64,000 nucleotides of DNA. Source: Pseudomonadota bacterium (GTDB lineage: Bacteria; Pseudomonadota; Gammaproteobacteria; Burkholderiales; Rhodocyclaceae). How positions within the stretch are numbered: the stretch's first letter is position 1; every line of letters begins with the position of its first letter. The translations under genes and the position numbers were made by a program. A model generated the notes under the pieces. That model was not told where the DNA came from. It searched no databases and worked only from the letters and a program-made list of their open reading frames with translations. Below, piece by piece: positions 37,996-49,728 of this stretch. The stretch lies in contig JAKOTN010000134.1 in the NCBI GenBank assembly GCA_029776255.1, positions 1 through 64,000 on the forward strand, given 5' to 3'.

Positions 37996-38260
37996 AACGT
38001 TCTCCTAATGCCCCGACGGGGGCGGTCATTATTTGGTGGCTCCCGGGCGCCGATCCGGATCGTTCGGATCGTTCGGCCAATGCGACGGAATACGCCGCCG
38101 CCCGAAGATCTGCTGTTCGCATGCGAGCCATTCGCTGGCCATCGCACCGCTCGGGCCAGGGGGGCGCGCCGCCGGCTGCGGGCCGTGTCGGCACGTTGTG
38201 ATAAGGGCGCGTGCCGGTTGTTCCGCGGCGGGGCCGTCGGTCAGGGGATTTCGCGCCTTG

Positions 38261-38605
38261 CTATCCGGCGGCGCGTGGCAAGCGGCTGTTGTCGGTCGCG
38301 GCGGTTTTTTTTGTTCTCGGCGGTTGCGGGAAGCCATTGGGCAATGAAATGACTAATTTGTCCCAACCCGAGCCGTCGTTTTTGATGCGCCATTCATTCT
38401 GGCGGATGGCGGCGGCCACTTTGATTTCCAGGGCAGCCAGCAGCGCTTCTATTTCTTCGTTTCGCATGCCGGTGCCATTTTCCGGGTGTGTGTCTCGCCG
38501 CCGGTCGTCCGTGCGGCGTCGGTCGCATGGCGAGCGTCGATTGTCTGTCGCCTGCAGGGGGTTCATGACATGGGAAATGCTAGTCGCTGTTCTTTGTTCA
38601 AGCAT
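38261..38605 (-). CDS. Unrecognised 114-residue protein
   Basis: Start taken at the ATG at 38605, with ggag 9 bases upstream; this ATG overlaps the stop of the preceding gene by eight bases (atgcttga), a coupling arrangement. A TTG at 38636-38638 is an alternative with no ribosome-binding site. The protein has an Arg/Asp-rich stretch (RRSPCDRRRTDDRRRD), a helical block (EEIEALLAALEIKVAAAIRQ) and a Pro/Lys tail. No signal peptide or membrane helix. I recognise no family. It lies 265 bases upstream of the ABC gene on the same strand. Confidence 0.5.
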   Translation of the reverse strand: MLEQRTATSISHVMNPLQATDNRRSPCDRRRTDDRRRDTHPENGTGMRNEEIEALLAALEIKVAAAIRQNEWRIKNDGSGWDKLVISLPNGFPQPPRTKKTAATDNSRLPRAAG

Positions 38606-39101
38606 TGCGTGGGTCTCCAGAGGTGCGGCACGGTTCAATAACTTCGGCTGCTGTCGCCGGCCATGGGTGGCGCGGTGTTTCGATGGCGATTTTCAGCAGT
38701 TTTTGGACAGGAATGGTGAGCGCGTTGATGCGAGACGCGGCGCCGATCTTCCGTTTTTTGCCACGCCAGCGGCGGGACACCTGACTGGAGCGGGACCCGA
38801 CGACGGCCTTGCGGCAGGGTTTACGGCGCCGGGAAAAGCGAGGCCGCACCGGCAGGCGCGCGGTAAAAAAATCGCGCAGGCCATCCAGTCGTTGCCGCAG
38901 GCGACGCCGCATGGTCGACAAGCGCGCTTTCAATTGCCAGAACAGGCGTGTGAATTGAAAATGAGCGATGAGACGGGCGGTTCGCAACGAGCAAAGGGTG
39001 TAGAAAATTGCCAGTGATCGCCGGGAGTCGGAATGGCTCAGACGCAACAGGGTTTGCGAGGCCAGTCGCTTGGCAAGATACAGTAAGCAAGAAGTCATCA
39101 T
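38598..39101 (-). CDS. Unrecognised basic 167-residue protein
   Basis: The start is one of two adjacent ATGs at 39101/39098; only a weak purine stretch precedes them. Residues 1-60 are Leu-rich and probably helical (SCLLYLAKRLASQTLLRLS); residues 60-120 are about one third Arg/Lys (MRRRLRQRLDGLRDF, RFSRRRKPCRK, RRWRGKKRK). Such composition suggests nucleic-acid or anionic-membrane binding, but no family is recognised. Codons favour G/C in the third position like genuine genes nearby. The 8-base overlap with the next ORF supports both being real. An overlapping plus-strand frame is also long, so certainty is moderate. Confidence 0.45.
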   Translation of the reverse strand: MMTSCLLYLAKRLASQTLLRLSHSDSRRSLAIFYTLCSLRTARLIAHFQFTRLFWQLKARLSTMRRRLRQRLDGLRDFFTARLPVRPRFSRRRKPCRKAVVGSRSSQVSRRWRGKKRKIGAASRINALTIPVQKLLKIAIETPRHPWPATAAEVIEPCRTSGDPRNA

Positions 39102-39577
39102 GCTCAGGACCGTCCGTCAGAGGGGTCGGTAAGGGCAATCGTTTGCTGCCTGTGGCCGATGCGTGCTTTCCAATTGGAGCCGTGTCGCGGTCAGCCATGG
39201 ACCCGGTTTCCCAATAATGCGCCACGGGCTTGTTTCGCGATGCGCGCGCGTCTTTTTTTTGGCGGATTTCAGATGCCGATAGCAATAATTTGTGTGGTGC
39301 GTGATCATGGCCGGTCGTCAAGAAGATGCGGGAACGGGAAAAGTTCGGGCGTAGCGATGAGGGTGGATCATAGGGAAGCGGGTCGATTCCAGCCAAGAAC
39401 CGTGAATTGGTTTTTACAATTGTTTTAGCGGTTTTCGTTCCGCCACTACGCGCGGGTTCGGAGAAGCGATTTGCTCGCTGGCGTTCGGGCGGCTTGTCAA
39501 AAACGGGTCGCTGCATGTCGGCGCGTGCCACCGCGGAAGGTGACGGCCGTGGTCGGCCGGTGCGACCGTTCCGGCAT
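39102..39577. other. 476-base stretch without a convincing gene
   Basis: Between the end of gcdH and the start of the 167-residue ORF. It contains an A+T-rich patch with the palindrome acaattgt (39416-39423), a T-run near 39251-39259 and a perfect cggccg-tggt-cggccg hairpin (39544-39559) just past the gcdH stop. Any promoter for the minus-strand ABC gene set should lie here, but I see no confident -35/-10 pair. Short frames on both strands lack coding character. Confidence 0.5.
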
Positions 39578-40762
39578 TCAGAATGCCGCGATACCGGTTT
39601 GCGCGCGGCCCAGGATCAGCGCGTGCACGTCGTGCGTGCCTTCGTAGGTGTTTACGACTTCCAGGTTGACCAGGTGCCGGATGACCCCGAAGGCGTCGGA
39701 GATGCCGTTGCCGCCGAGCATGTCGCGCGCCATGCGGGCGATGTCCAGCGCCTTGCCGCAGGAATTGCGTTTCATGAGCGATGTGATTTCGACGCTGGCG
39801 GTGCCGTCGTCTTTCATGCGGCCCAGGCGCAGGCAGCCTTGCAGACCGAGGGCGATTTCGGTCTGCATGTCGGCCAGTTTTTTCTGGATCAGTTGATTGG
39901 CCGCCAACGGCCGGCCGAATTGTTCGCGTTCCAGGGTGTATTGACGTGCCGTGTGCCAACAGAATTCCGCGGCGCCGAGCGCGCCCCAGGCGATGCCGTG
40001 GCGCGCCGCGTCAAGACAGGCGAAAGGGCCTTTCAAGCCCCGCACGGTCGGGAAGACGTTTTCTTCCGGCACGAAGATGTCGTCCATGACGATTTCGCCG
40101 GTGATCGAGGTGCGTAGCCCGACCTTGCCGTGGATGGCTGGCGACGACAGCCCCGGCATGCCCTTGTCGAGGACGAAACCGCGAATCGAGCCGTCGTCGT
40201 CCTTGGCCCAGATCACGAAAACGTCGGCGATCGGCGCGTTGGTGATCCACGTTTTGCGGCCGGACAGCAGGTAACCGCCGTCGACGGCGCGCGCGCGGCT
40301 TTTCATGCCGCCGGGGTCGGAGCCGTGGTCGGGTTCGGTCAGACCGAAGCAGCCAATCCATTGACCGCTCGCCAGTCGCGGCAAGTAGCGTTGCCGCATG
40401 GCCTCGTGACCGAATCGCCAGATCGGCAGCATGACCAGCGATGATTGCACGCTCATCATCGAGCGATAACCGGAATCAACGCGCTCGATCTCGCGTGCGA
40501 TCAGGCCGTGGCTCACGTGGTTCACCCCCGCGCCACCGTACGCGGCCGGGATTGTCGGCCCCAGCAAGCCCAGTGCGCCCATCTCCAGGAAAATGGTCGG
40601 GTCGGTGCGTTCATGGCGGAAGGATTCGAGCACGCGCGGCAGGAGCTTGTCCTGGCAGTATGCGCGCGCCGCGTCGCGCAGCAACCGCTCCTCCTCGTGA
40701 AGCTGACTATCGAGCAGCAGAGGGTCTGCCCAGCAAAATTTCGTTGGCGTTGTTTTTGCCAT
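39578..40762 (-). CDS. gcdH: Glutaryl-CoA dehydrogenase
   Basis: 394 residues, with aaggaac before the ATG. It oxidises and decarboxylates glutaryl-CoA to crotonyl-CoA using FAD, in lysine, tryptophan and aromatic-acid degradation. Diagnostic blocks: [35 protein letters not shown], and the catalytic-base region [18 protein letters not shown]. It lies 48 bases behind the GGDEF gene on the same strand and may share its transcript. The usual neighbours (CoA-transferase, LysR regulator) are absent here. Confidence 0.92.
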   Translation of the reverse strand: MAKTTPTKFCWADPLLLDSQLHEEERLLRDAARAYCQDKLLPRVLESFRHERTDPTIFLEMGALGLLGPTIPAAYGGAGVNHVSHGLIAREIERVDSGYRSMMSVQSSLVMLPIWRFGHEAMRQRYLPRLASGQWIGCFGLTEPDHGSDPGGMKSRARAVDGGYLLSGRKTWITNAPIADVFVIWAKDDDGSIRGFVLDKGMPGLSSPAIHGKVGLRTSITGEIVMDDIFVPEENVFPTVRGLKGPFACLDAARHGIAWGALGAAEFCWHTARQYTLEREQFGRPLAANQLIQKKLADMQTEIALGLQGCLRLGRMKDDGTASVEITSLMKRNSCGKALDIARMARDMLGGNGISDAFGVIRHLVNLEVVNTYEGTHDVHALILGRAQTGIAAF

Positions 40763-40810
40763 GGACCGTTCCTTACGCGTTATCGCCGTCTTGCCGATGG
40801 TGCGGCTGGC

Positions 40811-41881
40811 TCAATCGTGGGGCGTCACCGCGCCCTGCGTATCGAAGGGCTGCTGTGGGGCGAGGCTGACGCGATTGCGCCCTTGGGTCTTGGCCAGGTA
40901 AAGGGCGTGGTCGGCGCGGGCAATCAAGTCGCTGGCCGATTCGCCGGCGAGGTAGTCGGCAACGCCGATCGATACCGAGATGCTGCCGGCCGGGGTGTGA
41001 AGATCCCCTTTTTGCCTGAATTCGCTGGCATGGATGATGGCGCGCAAAGCCTCCGCCAGACCGAGGGCGCCACCGCGCGGGGTGCGCGGCAGGATGAGCG
41101 CGAACTCTTCTCCACCGTAACGCGCCGCCGTATCCTGGCCTTTGACGTTTGCCCGCAGAATCTGACCGACGTCGCTGAGCACCCGGTCGCCAAACAGATG
41201 TCCCCGACTGTCGTTGACCGTCTTGAAATGATCCAGATCGATCATCAGCAGACAAGGGCCGGGGATCTCCGGTTTCGCTTCCGCCAAACTCGCCGCCAGG
41301 GCCAGATCGAATCCCTTGCGATTGGTCAATCCGGTCAGGGCGTCGATCAGCGCTTCTTCGCGCGCACGCGCCACTTCGAGCCGGAGTTGCTGTGCTTCGT
41401 GAGCGCTTTCTTCCAGCCGCGTCTGCAAGGTGGCGATGGCGTCCTGCATTTCCGCCGTGCCGGCCAAAATATCGCGGACCCCCTTGGTCAGCCGGTCGAC
41501 GGCGTTTGTCGGCTGGGTCAGCGAGGTTTTCCAGCTTTCGAGTCGATCGCCGAAGCGGGAGGCGTGATCGCCGGCCACTGTCGCCGACTCGGAAATCCGC
41601 CCGGCGAGAAGACTGACGCTGGTGCCGAGCTTCAAGGCCGTCCTGGAGTCGAGATCGGCAATGTGCTTGTCGTAGAGTGCCTGGGTGGTGGCGTCATCCA
41701 GCCGTTTTTCTTTGCTGAGCAAGGCGTCGATATCGGCTTGTAAAGCCACGTTGCCACCCGCTACATACTCATACCAGACGGCGTAACTGACGGGATGGAG
41801 GCCGGCATCCTGCCGGATCATCTTTTTCAGCGCGAGGCGTAAGAGTTCGGCGCTGCGCGCGGCACTGTGCTCATATCGCAT
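40811..41881 (-). CDS. Diguanylate cyclase (GGDEF domain)
   Basis: 356 residues from the ATG at 41881, behind ggagga. The N-terminal 170 residues are helical with a coiled coil before the cyclase domain and contain no membrane helix, so it is cytoplasmic. The cyclase domain has the active-site GGEEF (256-260) and EALIDALTGLTNRKGFD. The product-inhibition site position reads KGQD (247-250) instead of RxxD, so feedback inhibition may be weakened. It makes c-di-GMP. It lies 70 bases behind the REC-PAS-GGDEF-EAL gene. Confidence 0.9.
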   Translation of the reverse strand: MRYEHSAARSAELLRLALKKMIRQDAGLHPVSYAVWYEYVAGGNVALQADIDALLSKEKRLDDATTQALYDKHIADLDSRTALKLGTSVSLLAGRISESATVAGDHASRFGDRLESWKTSLTQPTNAVDRLTKGVRDILAGTAEMQDAIATLQTRLEESAHEAQQLRLEVARAREEALIDALTGLTNRKGFDLALAASLAEAKPEIPGPCLLMIDLDHFKTVNDSRGHLFGDRVLSDVGQILRANVKGQDTAARYGGEEFALILPRTPRGGALGLAEALRAIIHASEFRQKGDLHTPAGSISVSIGVADYLAGESASDLIARADHALYLAKTQGRNRVSLAPQQPFDTQGAVTPHD

Positions 41882-41951
41882 CGTTCGTCCTCCGGTCGTC
41901 TCTCGGCGTTCGGGCTTTGATCGGTTTTGGTCTGGACCGGCTCCTGGCGCG

Positions 41952-44078
41952 TCATTTGTCGATTGGCGGTGGCGGCAAGCTGATCTTTCCCGCTCGCAGC
42001 AAATCTTCAATGGCGTTTGGCGGCAGCGGTCGACTGAAAAGATAGCCTTGAATCTTCGGGCATTTCGCTTTTTGCAAAAATTCGAGTTGTTCGCGCGTCT
42101 CGACGCCTTCCGCGATCACGTCGAGTTCCATGCTGTGGGCCATGGCGATGACGGCGGTGGTGATGCCGGCGTCGTTGACGCCATGCGGCAAGCCGCGGAC
42201 GAAGCTCTGATCGATCTTGAGCATGCCGATCGGAAAGCGTTTGATGTACGACAGCGACGAATAGCCGGTGCCGAAGTCGTCGATCGAGAAATGCACGCCC
42301 AGCTGCCGCAGCCGATACAGGCCCTGCACCTGACGCGCTTCCGGGTCCATCAAGATGCTTTCGGTCAACTCGAGTTCGAGCTGATCGGCGGCGATGCCGG
42401 TCGCGGCGATGATCGCGGCCACGCCGTCGAGAAAGTTGGTGGCGCGCAACTGCCGCGCCGAGACGTTTACCGCCACCCGGGCGATCGATACGCCGTTCCG
42501 CTGCCATTCGCCGACCTGTTCGCAAGCCCGGCGTAGTACCCACTCGCCCATTGGCACGATCAGGCCGCTTTCCTCGGCCACGGGGATGAACTGCGCCGGC
42601 GAGATCATTCCGTGCTCCGGGTGTTGCCAGCGGATCAGCGCTTCGACACCGACGATCGTGCCATCCAGGGCATTGACCTGTGGCTGATAGATCAGGTGGA
42701 ACTCGCCGCGTTCGAGCCCTTTGCGAATATCGCTTTCCAGCGCGAGGCGGGCGCTGGTCCGCGTGGTCAGCGATTGGTCGTATAACTGCCAGTTGTTGCG
42801 TCCCTGGTCCTTGGCGTGGTACATCGCCGTGTCGGCATGCTTGAGCAGCATCGAGGCGTCTTCGCCGTCGGCGGGGAAGATGGCGATACCGATGCTCGAG
42901 GTCACGGCGATCTCCTGCGCGCCGATGACGAACGGCCGGGTGAGCAGCGCCTGTAGCCGCGTGGCGACCATGCAGACGGTCTGCGTGTCGTCGACATCCG
43001 GCAGGACGACGGTGAACTCGTCGCCGCCCAGACGCGCGAAATGCAGGCCGCTTTCATCCAGCGCTGGGCGGGCGACGAAGTCGCTGGCGCGCAATTTTTC
43101 CTTCATCCGGTCGGCGACGGCTTGCAGCAGGTAGTCGCCGACGCTGTGGCCGAGAGTGTCGTTGATACGCTTGAAGCCGTCGAGATCGAGGAACAGCAGT
43201 GCCACCTGACGATTGCCGCGGCGTGCGCGCAGCAACTCGTGATCGAGGCGTTCGAGGAAGCTTTGGCGGTTGGGCATGCCGGTCAGCGTGTCGAAATAGG
43301 CCAAGCGGCGGATACGGTCCTCGTTAAGCTTCTGGACGGTGATGTCGCGCACCACGATCACGACCTTGTCGACGCCGTTGGGGGCGATGCGGGCTTCGTA
43401 ATGGTGAACGCCGTCCGGCATCGGCAGTTTGTAGACCACCGATTGCAGATCGCCGCGCGATAGCGCCAGATCGATACTCTGCTGGATCGTGCTGGCCACA
43501 TCGGGCGGTAGAATCACCGACATGTTCTTGCCGAGGAATTCGCTGGCCGCGACGAACGCCGAAGTGGCAAAACCTTCTTTGTAATCAAGGTAGTTGCCTT
43601 GCCAGTCCATGACGAAGATCATGTCGGGAATCGCCCGCATCATCGCCGCCTGTTTTTCCTTGAGTTCGCTCAATTGCCGCGCTGCCTGCGCCGAGCGCCA
43701 GACGTAGCGCGCGCGATGGCCGAGAATCGGCCAGTTGATCGGTTTGGCGACGAAGTCGTTGGCGCCCGATTCGTACGCCTGGTTGATCGACGCCAGATCG
43801 TCCATGCCGGTGACCATGATCACCGGTACCCGCGTCATGTCCCATACCTGGCGTAAACGGCGGCAGACCTGAAAACCATCGATGCCGGGCATTTCGACAT
43901 CGAGCAGCACCAGATCGGGTGGCGCCTCATCGAGCAGGGCCAAGGCTTGCTCGCCGTCCGCCGCTTCCACCACCTCGAATCCGAACTGGGCCAGGGTTTC
44001 TTGCTCCAGCATGCGCATTACATAGTCGTCGTCAACGATCAGTGCTTTCGGCAGCGCCAGATCTTCATTTGAGGACAT
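41952..44078 (-). CDS. REC-PAS-GGDEF-EAL response regulator
   Basis: 708 residues. A receiver domain (10-125; phospho-acceptor Asp60 in [12 protein letters not shown] at 112-113) is followed by a PAS domain (140-250), GGDEF (351-355, intact) and EAL (Glu479, with [16 protein letters not shown] and EGVETREQL). Both cyclase and phosphodiesterase signatures look catalytically complete, so its net direction is not predictable. The start overlaps the upstream kinase stop by 14 bases, which makes it the likely phosphorylation target of that kinase's HPt relay. Confidence 0.93.
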   Translation of the reverse strand: MSSNEDLALPKALIVDDDYVMRMLEQETLAQFGFEVVEAADGEQALALLDEAPPDLVLLDVEMPGIDGFQVCRRLRQVWDMTRVPVIMVTGMDDLASINQAYESGANDFVAKPINWPILGHRARYVWRSAQAARQLSELKEKQAAMMRAIPDMIFVMDWQGNYLDYKEGFATSAFVAASEFLGKNMSVILPPDVASTIQQSIDLALSRGDLQSVVYKLPMPDGVHHYEARIAPNGVDKVVIVVRDITVQKLNEDRIRRLAYFDTLTGMPNRQSFLERLDHELLRARRGNRQVALLFLDLDGFKRINDTLGHSVGDYLLQAVADRMKEKLRASDFVARPALDESGLHFARLGGDEFTVVLPDVDDTQTVCMVATRLQALLTRPFVIGAQEIAVTSSIGIAIFPADGEDASMLLKHADTAMYHAKDQGRNNWQLYDQSLTTRTSARLALESDIRKGLERGEFHLIYQPQVNALDGTIVGVEALIRWQHPEHGMISPAQFIPVAEESGLIVPMGEWVLRRACEQVGEWQRNGVSIARVAVNVSARQLRATNFLDGVAAIIAATGIAADQLELELTESILMDPEARQVQGLYRLRQLGVHFSIDDFGTGYSSLSYIKRFPIGMLKIDQSFVRGLPHGVNDAGITTAVIAMAHSMELDVIAEGVETREQLEFLQKAKCPKIQGYLFSRPLPPNAIEDLLRAGKISLPPPPIDK

Positions 44079-46331
44079 TTTCGATTTTCCCTTCCCGTTG
44101 TGCCGCGAGTGCCGTGAGAACGCGCGTCAATTCTTGCTCGGCGCTTGCCAGCAGGGGCTGCACACCTGCAGTGTGGCCGTTGCGGCCTATCATTTCCAGA
44201 TCCTTGCACTGTGCCGATAGCCGTTCGGCGCCGACATTGGCGCTGCTCGATTTCATGCCGTGCGCGATCTTGCGTAGCGCTTGCGCATCGCTGGCCTCGG
44301 CGGCGGCGCGCAGTTTCAACAATTGCTTCGGGGCGTCGGCGACATAGGCGTCGATCACCTTGGCGACCAGGGCCGCGCCGTTGGCGCCCGGCAGGTTGCG
44401 GATGCAATCGAGCGCGCGCGGATTGATCGGCTGTTCTGTGTCGACGCTTTCGTCCGTCGGCGCCGCCGGCGTGCCGTCCGCTGTTTCGCATCGCGGCAGC
44501 CAGCGCGACAGACTCGTCCGCAGTTGCTCCAGTGTAAAGGGTTTGGTCAGGTAGTCGTCCATCCCGGCCGCGAGGCAGCGCTCACGGTCGCCGGCCACTG
44601 CATTGGCGGTCAGCGCCATGATCGCCAGTCGGTTGTGCACCGTTCCTTCGCGTTGCAACTCGCGCAGCCGTGCGGTGGCTGCGAAGCCGTCCATTTCCGG
44701 CATTTGGCAATCCATCAGGATCAAGTCGAAACGCTCGCGCAAGGCCTTCTCGATAGCGATCAAGCCGTTGTCGGCGATCGCATGGCTTACGCCGAGGGAT
44801 TCGAGCATCGCCGCCGCCACGGCTTGGTTGACCGCGTTGTCCTCGGCGACCAGCACCCGTCCGCCGAGTTTCACCGAGGGGGGCAAGGGGCGCGGCGATG
44901 GCACCGCCGCGGCGAGGGGGGGCGTGGCTTGCGTTAGCAGCGGCAACTCGAACCAGAACAAGGTGCCGCGATTTTCCTGGCTTGTCAGGCCGATCTCGCC
45001 GCCCATCAATTCAAGGAGTTGCTTGGCGATGGCCAGACCGAGGCCGCTGCCGCCAAAACGTCGGGTCGTGGAACTGTCGGCCTGGACGAAGGCGTTGAAC
45101 AGCCGACCTTGCTCCCGCACGCTGATGCCGATGCCGCTATCTTCGATTTCGCAACGGATGCGCGCCCTTCCGGCATCCCGGCGCACCGCCGCGACGCGAA
45201 TGTCGATCGTGCCCCGATTGGTGAATTTGATGGCGTTGTTGACCAGATTGCTGATGATCTGCCGCAGACGTACCGGATCGCCCTCGACCATCGTCGGCAG
45301 ATCGTCCGCTATTTCGCAACGCAGCATCAGGCCCTTGGTCTCGGCGACAGGGACGAACAACTCGCCGACATTGCTGACCAGTTGGCGCAGATCGAAAGCG
45401 ATCGTCTCGATTTCGAGCTTGCCGGCTTCGATTTTCGAAAAATCGAGGATGTCGCTGATCAGGCGCAATAAATGTTCGCCGGACTGATGGGCGGCTTCGG
45501 CGAACCGCTTTTGCTGCGCGTTGAGAGGGGTTCCGCGCAACAACTCGGTCATGCCGAGAATGCCATTGATCGGCGTGCGGATTTCGTGGCTCATGGTGGC
45601 CAGGAATTCGCTTTTTGCCTGGCTTGCCGCTTCGGCGGCCGTGCGGGCGGCGGCGGCCTCGGCCAGTGCTTCGCTGCGCTGAATGTTGCCGATGAGGATC
45701 TTGCGGGTGCTGGTATACCCGGTGTAGGCGGTCAGGCTGAGGACGGTGGTGGCGCCGTACACCACGAGGCCGACCAGGAACATCATGTTTTCGCCGTAGA
45801 CGACCAGCATGGTGGCGATCGGCGCCGTCGCGGTGACGACGAAAGAAATCACCGATGGCAGGTGAGAGGACAAGGAGGCGCTGGCGACAGAGGTCACGGC
45901 GATGATCCAGCTGACGAGGAAGGCGGTCTCGGCGCCACCCGCTCCTTCGAGCAGCCACATCACGCTGAACGACCAGGCAGCGGCGACGGCGGTGGCGCCG
46001 ATGAAAAAGCGTCGTGCCCAGACCGGCGCCATTTCATCCGGCGGGTTCTCGTGTTTATGCCAGTAATAGAGCGCCAGTCGGCACAGGTTGACCGAGAGGA
46101 TCGTCGCCGCGATGTAATAAAGGCGTTCCGTTTTGAAATAAGGGACCAGCAGGCCAATGAAGATGAGGGTTACCAGCAAGGACATCAGCACCGACACCAG
46201 CATTCGCGAATAGCCGATACGCAGCATTTGGCCGGCGAGGCGTTGGTCGCGTTTATCGGTCGGGTGCCGATTGTTCATCGCCGGCCGTTCATGCGGCAGA
46301 GTCTCCGTCTCGTTACCGCTGGCGACGGGTT

Positions 46332-46350
<19 letters not shown>
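44065..46350 (-). CDS. Hybrid histidine kinase with six-helix membrane sensor, REC and HPt
   Basis: 761 residues from the ATG at 46350, overlapping the preceding stop by 19 bases; a later ATG at 46278 is possible. About six membrane helices (45-210) form the sensor, with no large periplasmic domain. Then come HisKA (His255 in [16 protein letters not shown]), HATPase ([29 protein letters not shown]), one receiver ([14 protein letters not shown]) and a C-terminal HPt ([18 protein letters not shown]). The core is strikingly similar to the kinase upstream, pointing to tandem duplication with a different sensor. Confidence 0.93.
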
Positions 46351-49112
<2,762 letters not shown>

Positions 49113-49117
49113 GAGTT

Positions 49118-49714
49118 TTATCGGCCGCCTTGCGGTTCGTCCTTGACCAATCGTGCCAGTTTCAGCAATTGCGAACTGAGTTTCAGCCCGGCGCGCTGAG
49201 CGGCCTCGTTATTGATTTCGAACCGGACTTTCTCTCCATCGATAAAAAAACCGATGACACCGCCGCCAGCGGCGAAACCGTCGCTCTCCCCGATGCTCAG
49301 TACCGGCATCTGACGAATGGAGCGCGCCCAGTCGGCGAGTCGCTCGCGACCGGCCAGCACCAGGATGTGGCAATTCACGGCATCCTGGGGACGAACGACG
49401 GCGCGGATCTCAAGTTCCTTGCCGCGTACCGATAGCTTTGGATCGAGGGCGGTCAGCGCCTCGGACAAGGGGCTGCGCGCGCCAGTGGTGCATACGCGCA
49501 CGGTTGGCGATTTGTTCCACTGTTCTTCCGGCCATTCGGCGTATTTGACGAAGCTATAAACAAAAGCGGCCTTGACCGAATTTTCATCGGCCGACAGACG
49601 TTGTGCCGCGGCATTTTCCGAGTAACCGGCGGAAAGCTTCAGTGCGACGACCAGCATCAGGCCGGGTCGGTAAAGTTTGGCGATGGGCCATCTGAACCGG
49701 GGGGGGTTAGGCAT
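49118..49714 (-). CDS. YfiR-family (DUF4154) periplasmic protein
   Basis: 198 residues with ggag 7 bases upstream. An N-terminal hydrophobic signal region (about 18-37) is followed by the YfiR pattern: [39 protein letters not shown] and [28 protein letters not shown]. In Pseudomonas, YfiR is a redox-sensitive periplasmic repressor of the cyclase YfiN. Here there is no YfiN; instead it lies between a TonB receptor and a CHASE8 kinase, a pairing seen for other DUF4154 proteins, so it probably modulates that kinase. Confidence 0.88.
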   Translation of the reverse strand: MPNPPRFRWPIAKLYRPGLMLVVALKLSAGYSENAAAQRLSADENSVKAAFVYSFVKYAEWPEEQWNKSPTVRVCTTGARSPLSEALTALDPKLSVRGKELEIRAVVRPQDAVNCHILVLAGRERLADWARSIRQMPVLSIGESDGFAAGGGVIGFFIDGEKVRFEINNEAAQRAGLKLSSQLLKLARLVKDEPQGGR

Positions 49715-49728
49715 GCAAGGTCTCCGGG

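Noticed and set aside
38029-38337. 102-codon minus-strand frame just upstream of the ABC gene (possible start also at 38142)
   Set aside because: It overlaps the 114-residue ORF by 77 bases from its first ATG, and neither ATG has a Shine-Dalgarno. Its end, 33 bases before the ABC start, is suggestive but not enough.
38211-39017. 268-codon plus-strand frame over the small unknown genes
   Set aside because: Compositionally erratic, no ribosome-binding site, and the minus-strand pair shows coupling by overlap. Kept as a possible alternative only.
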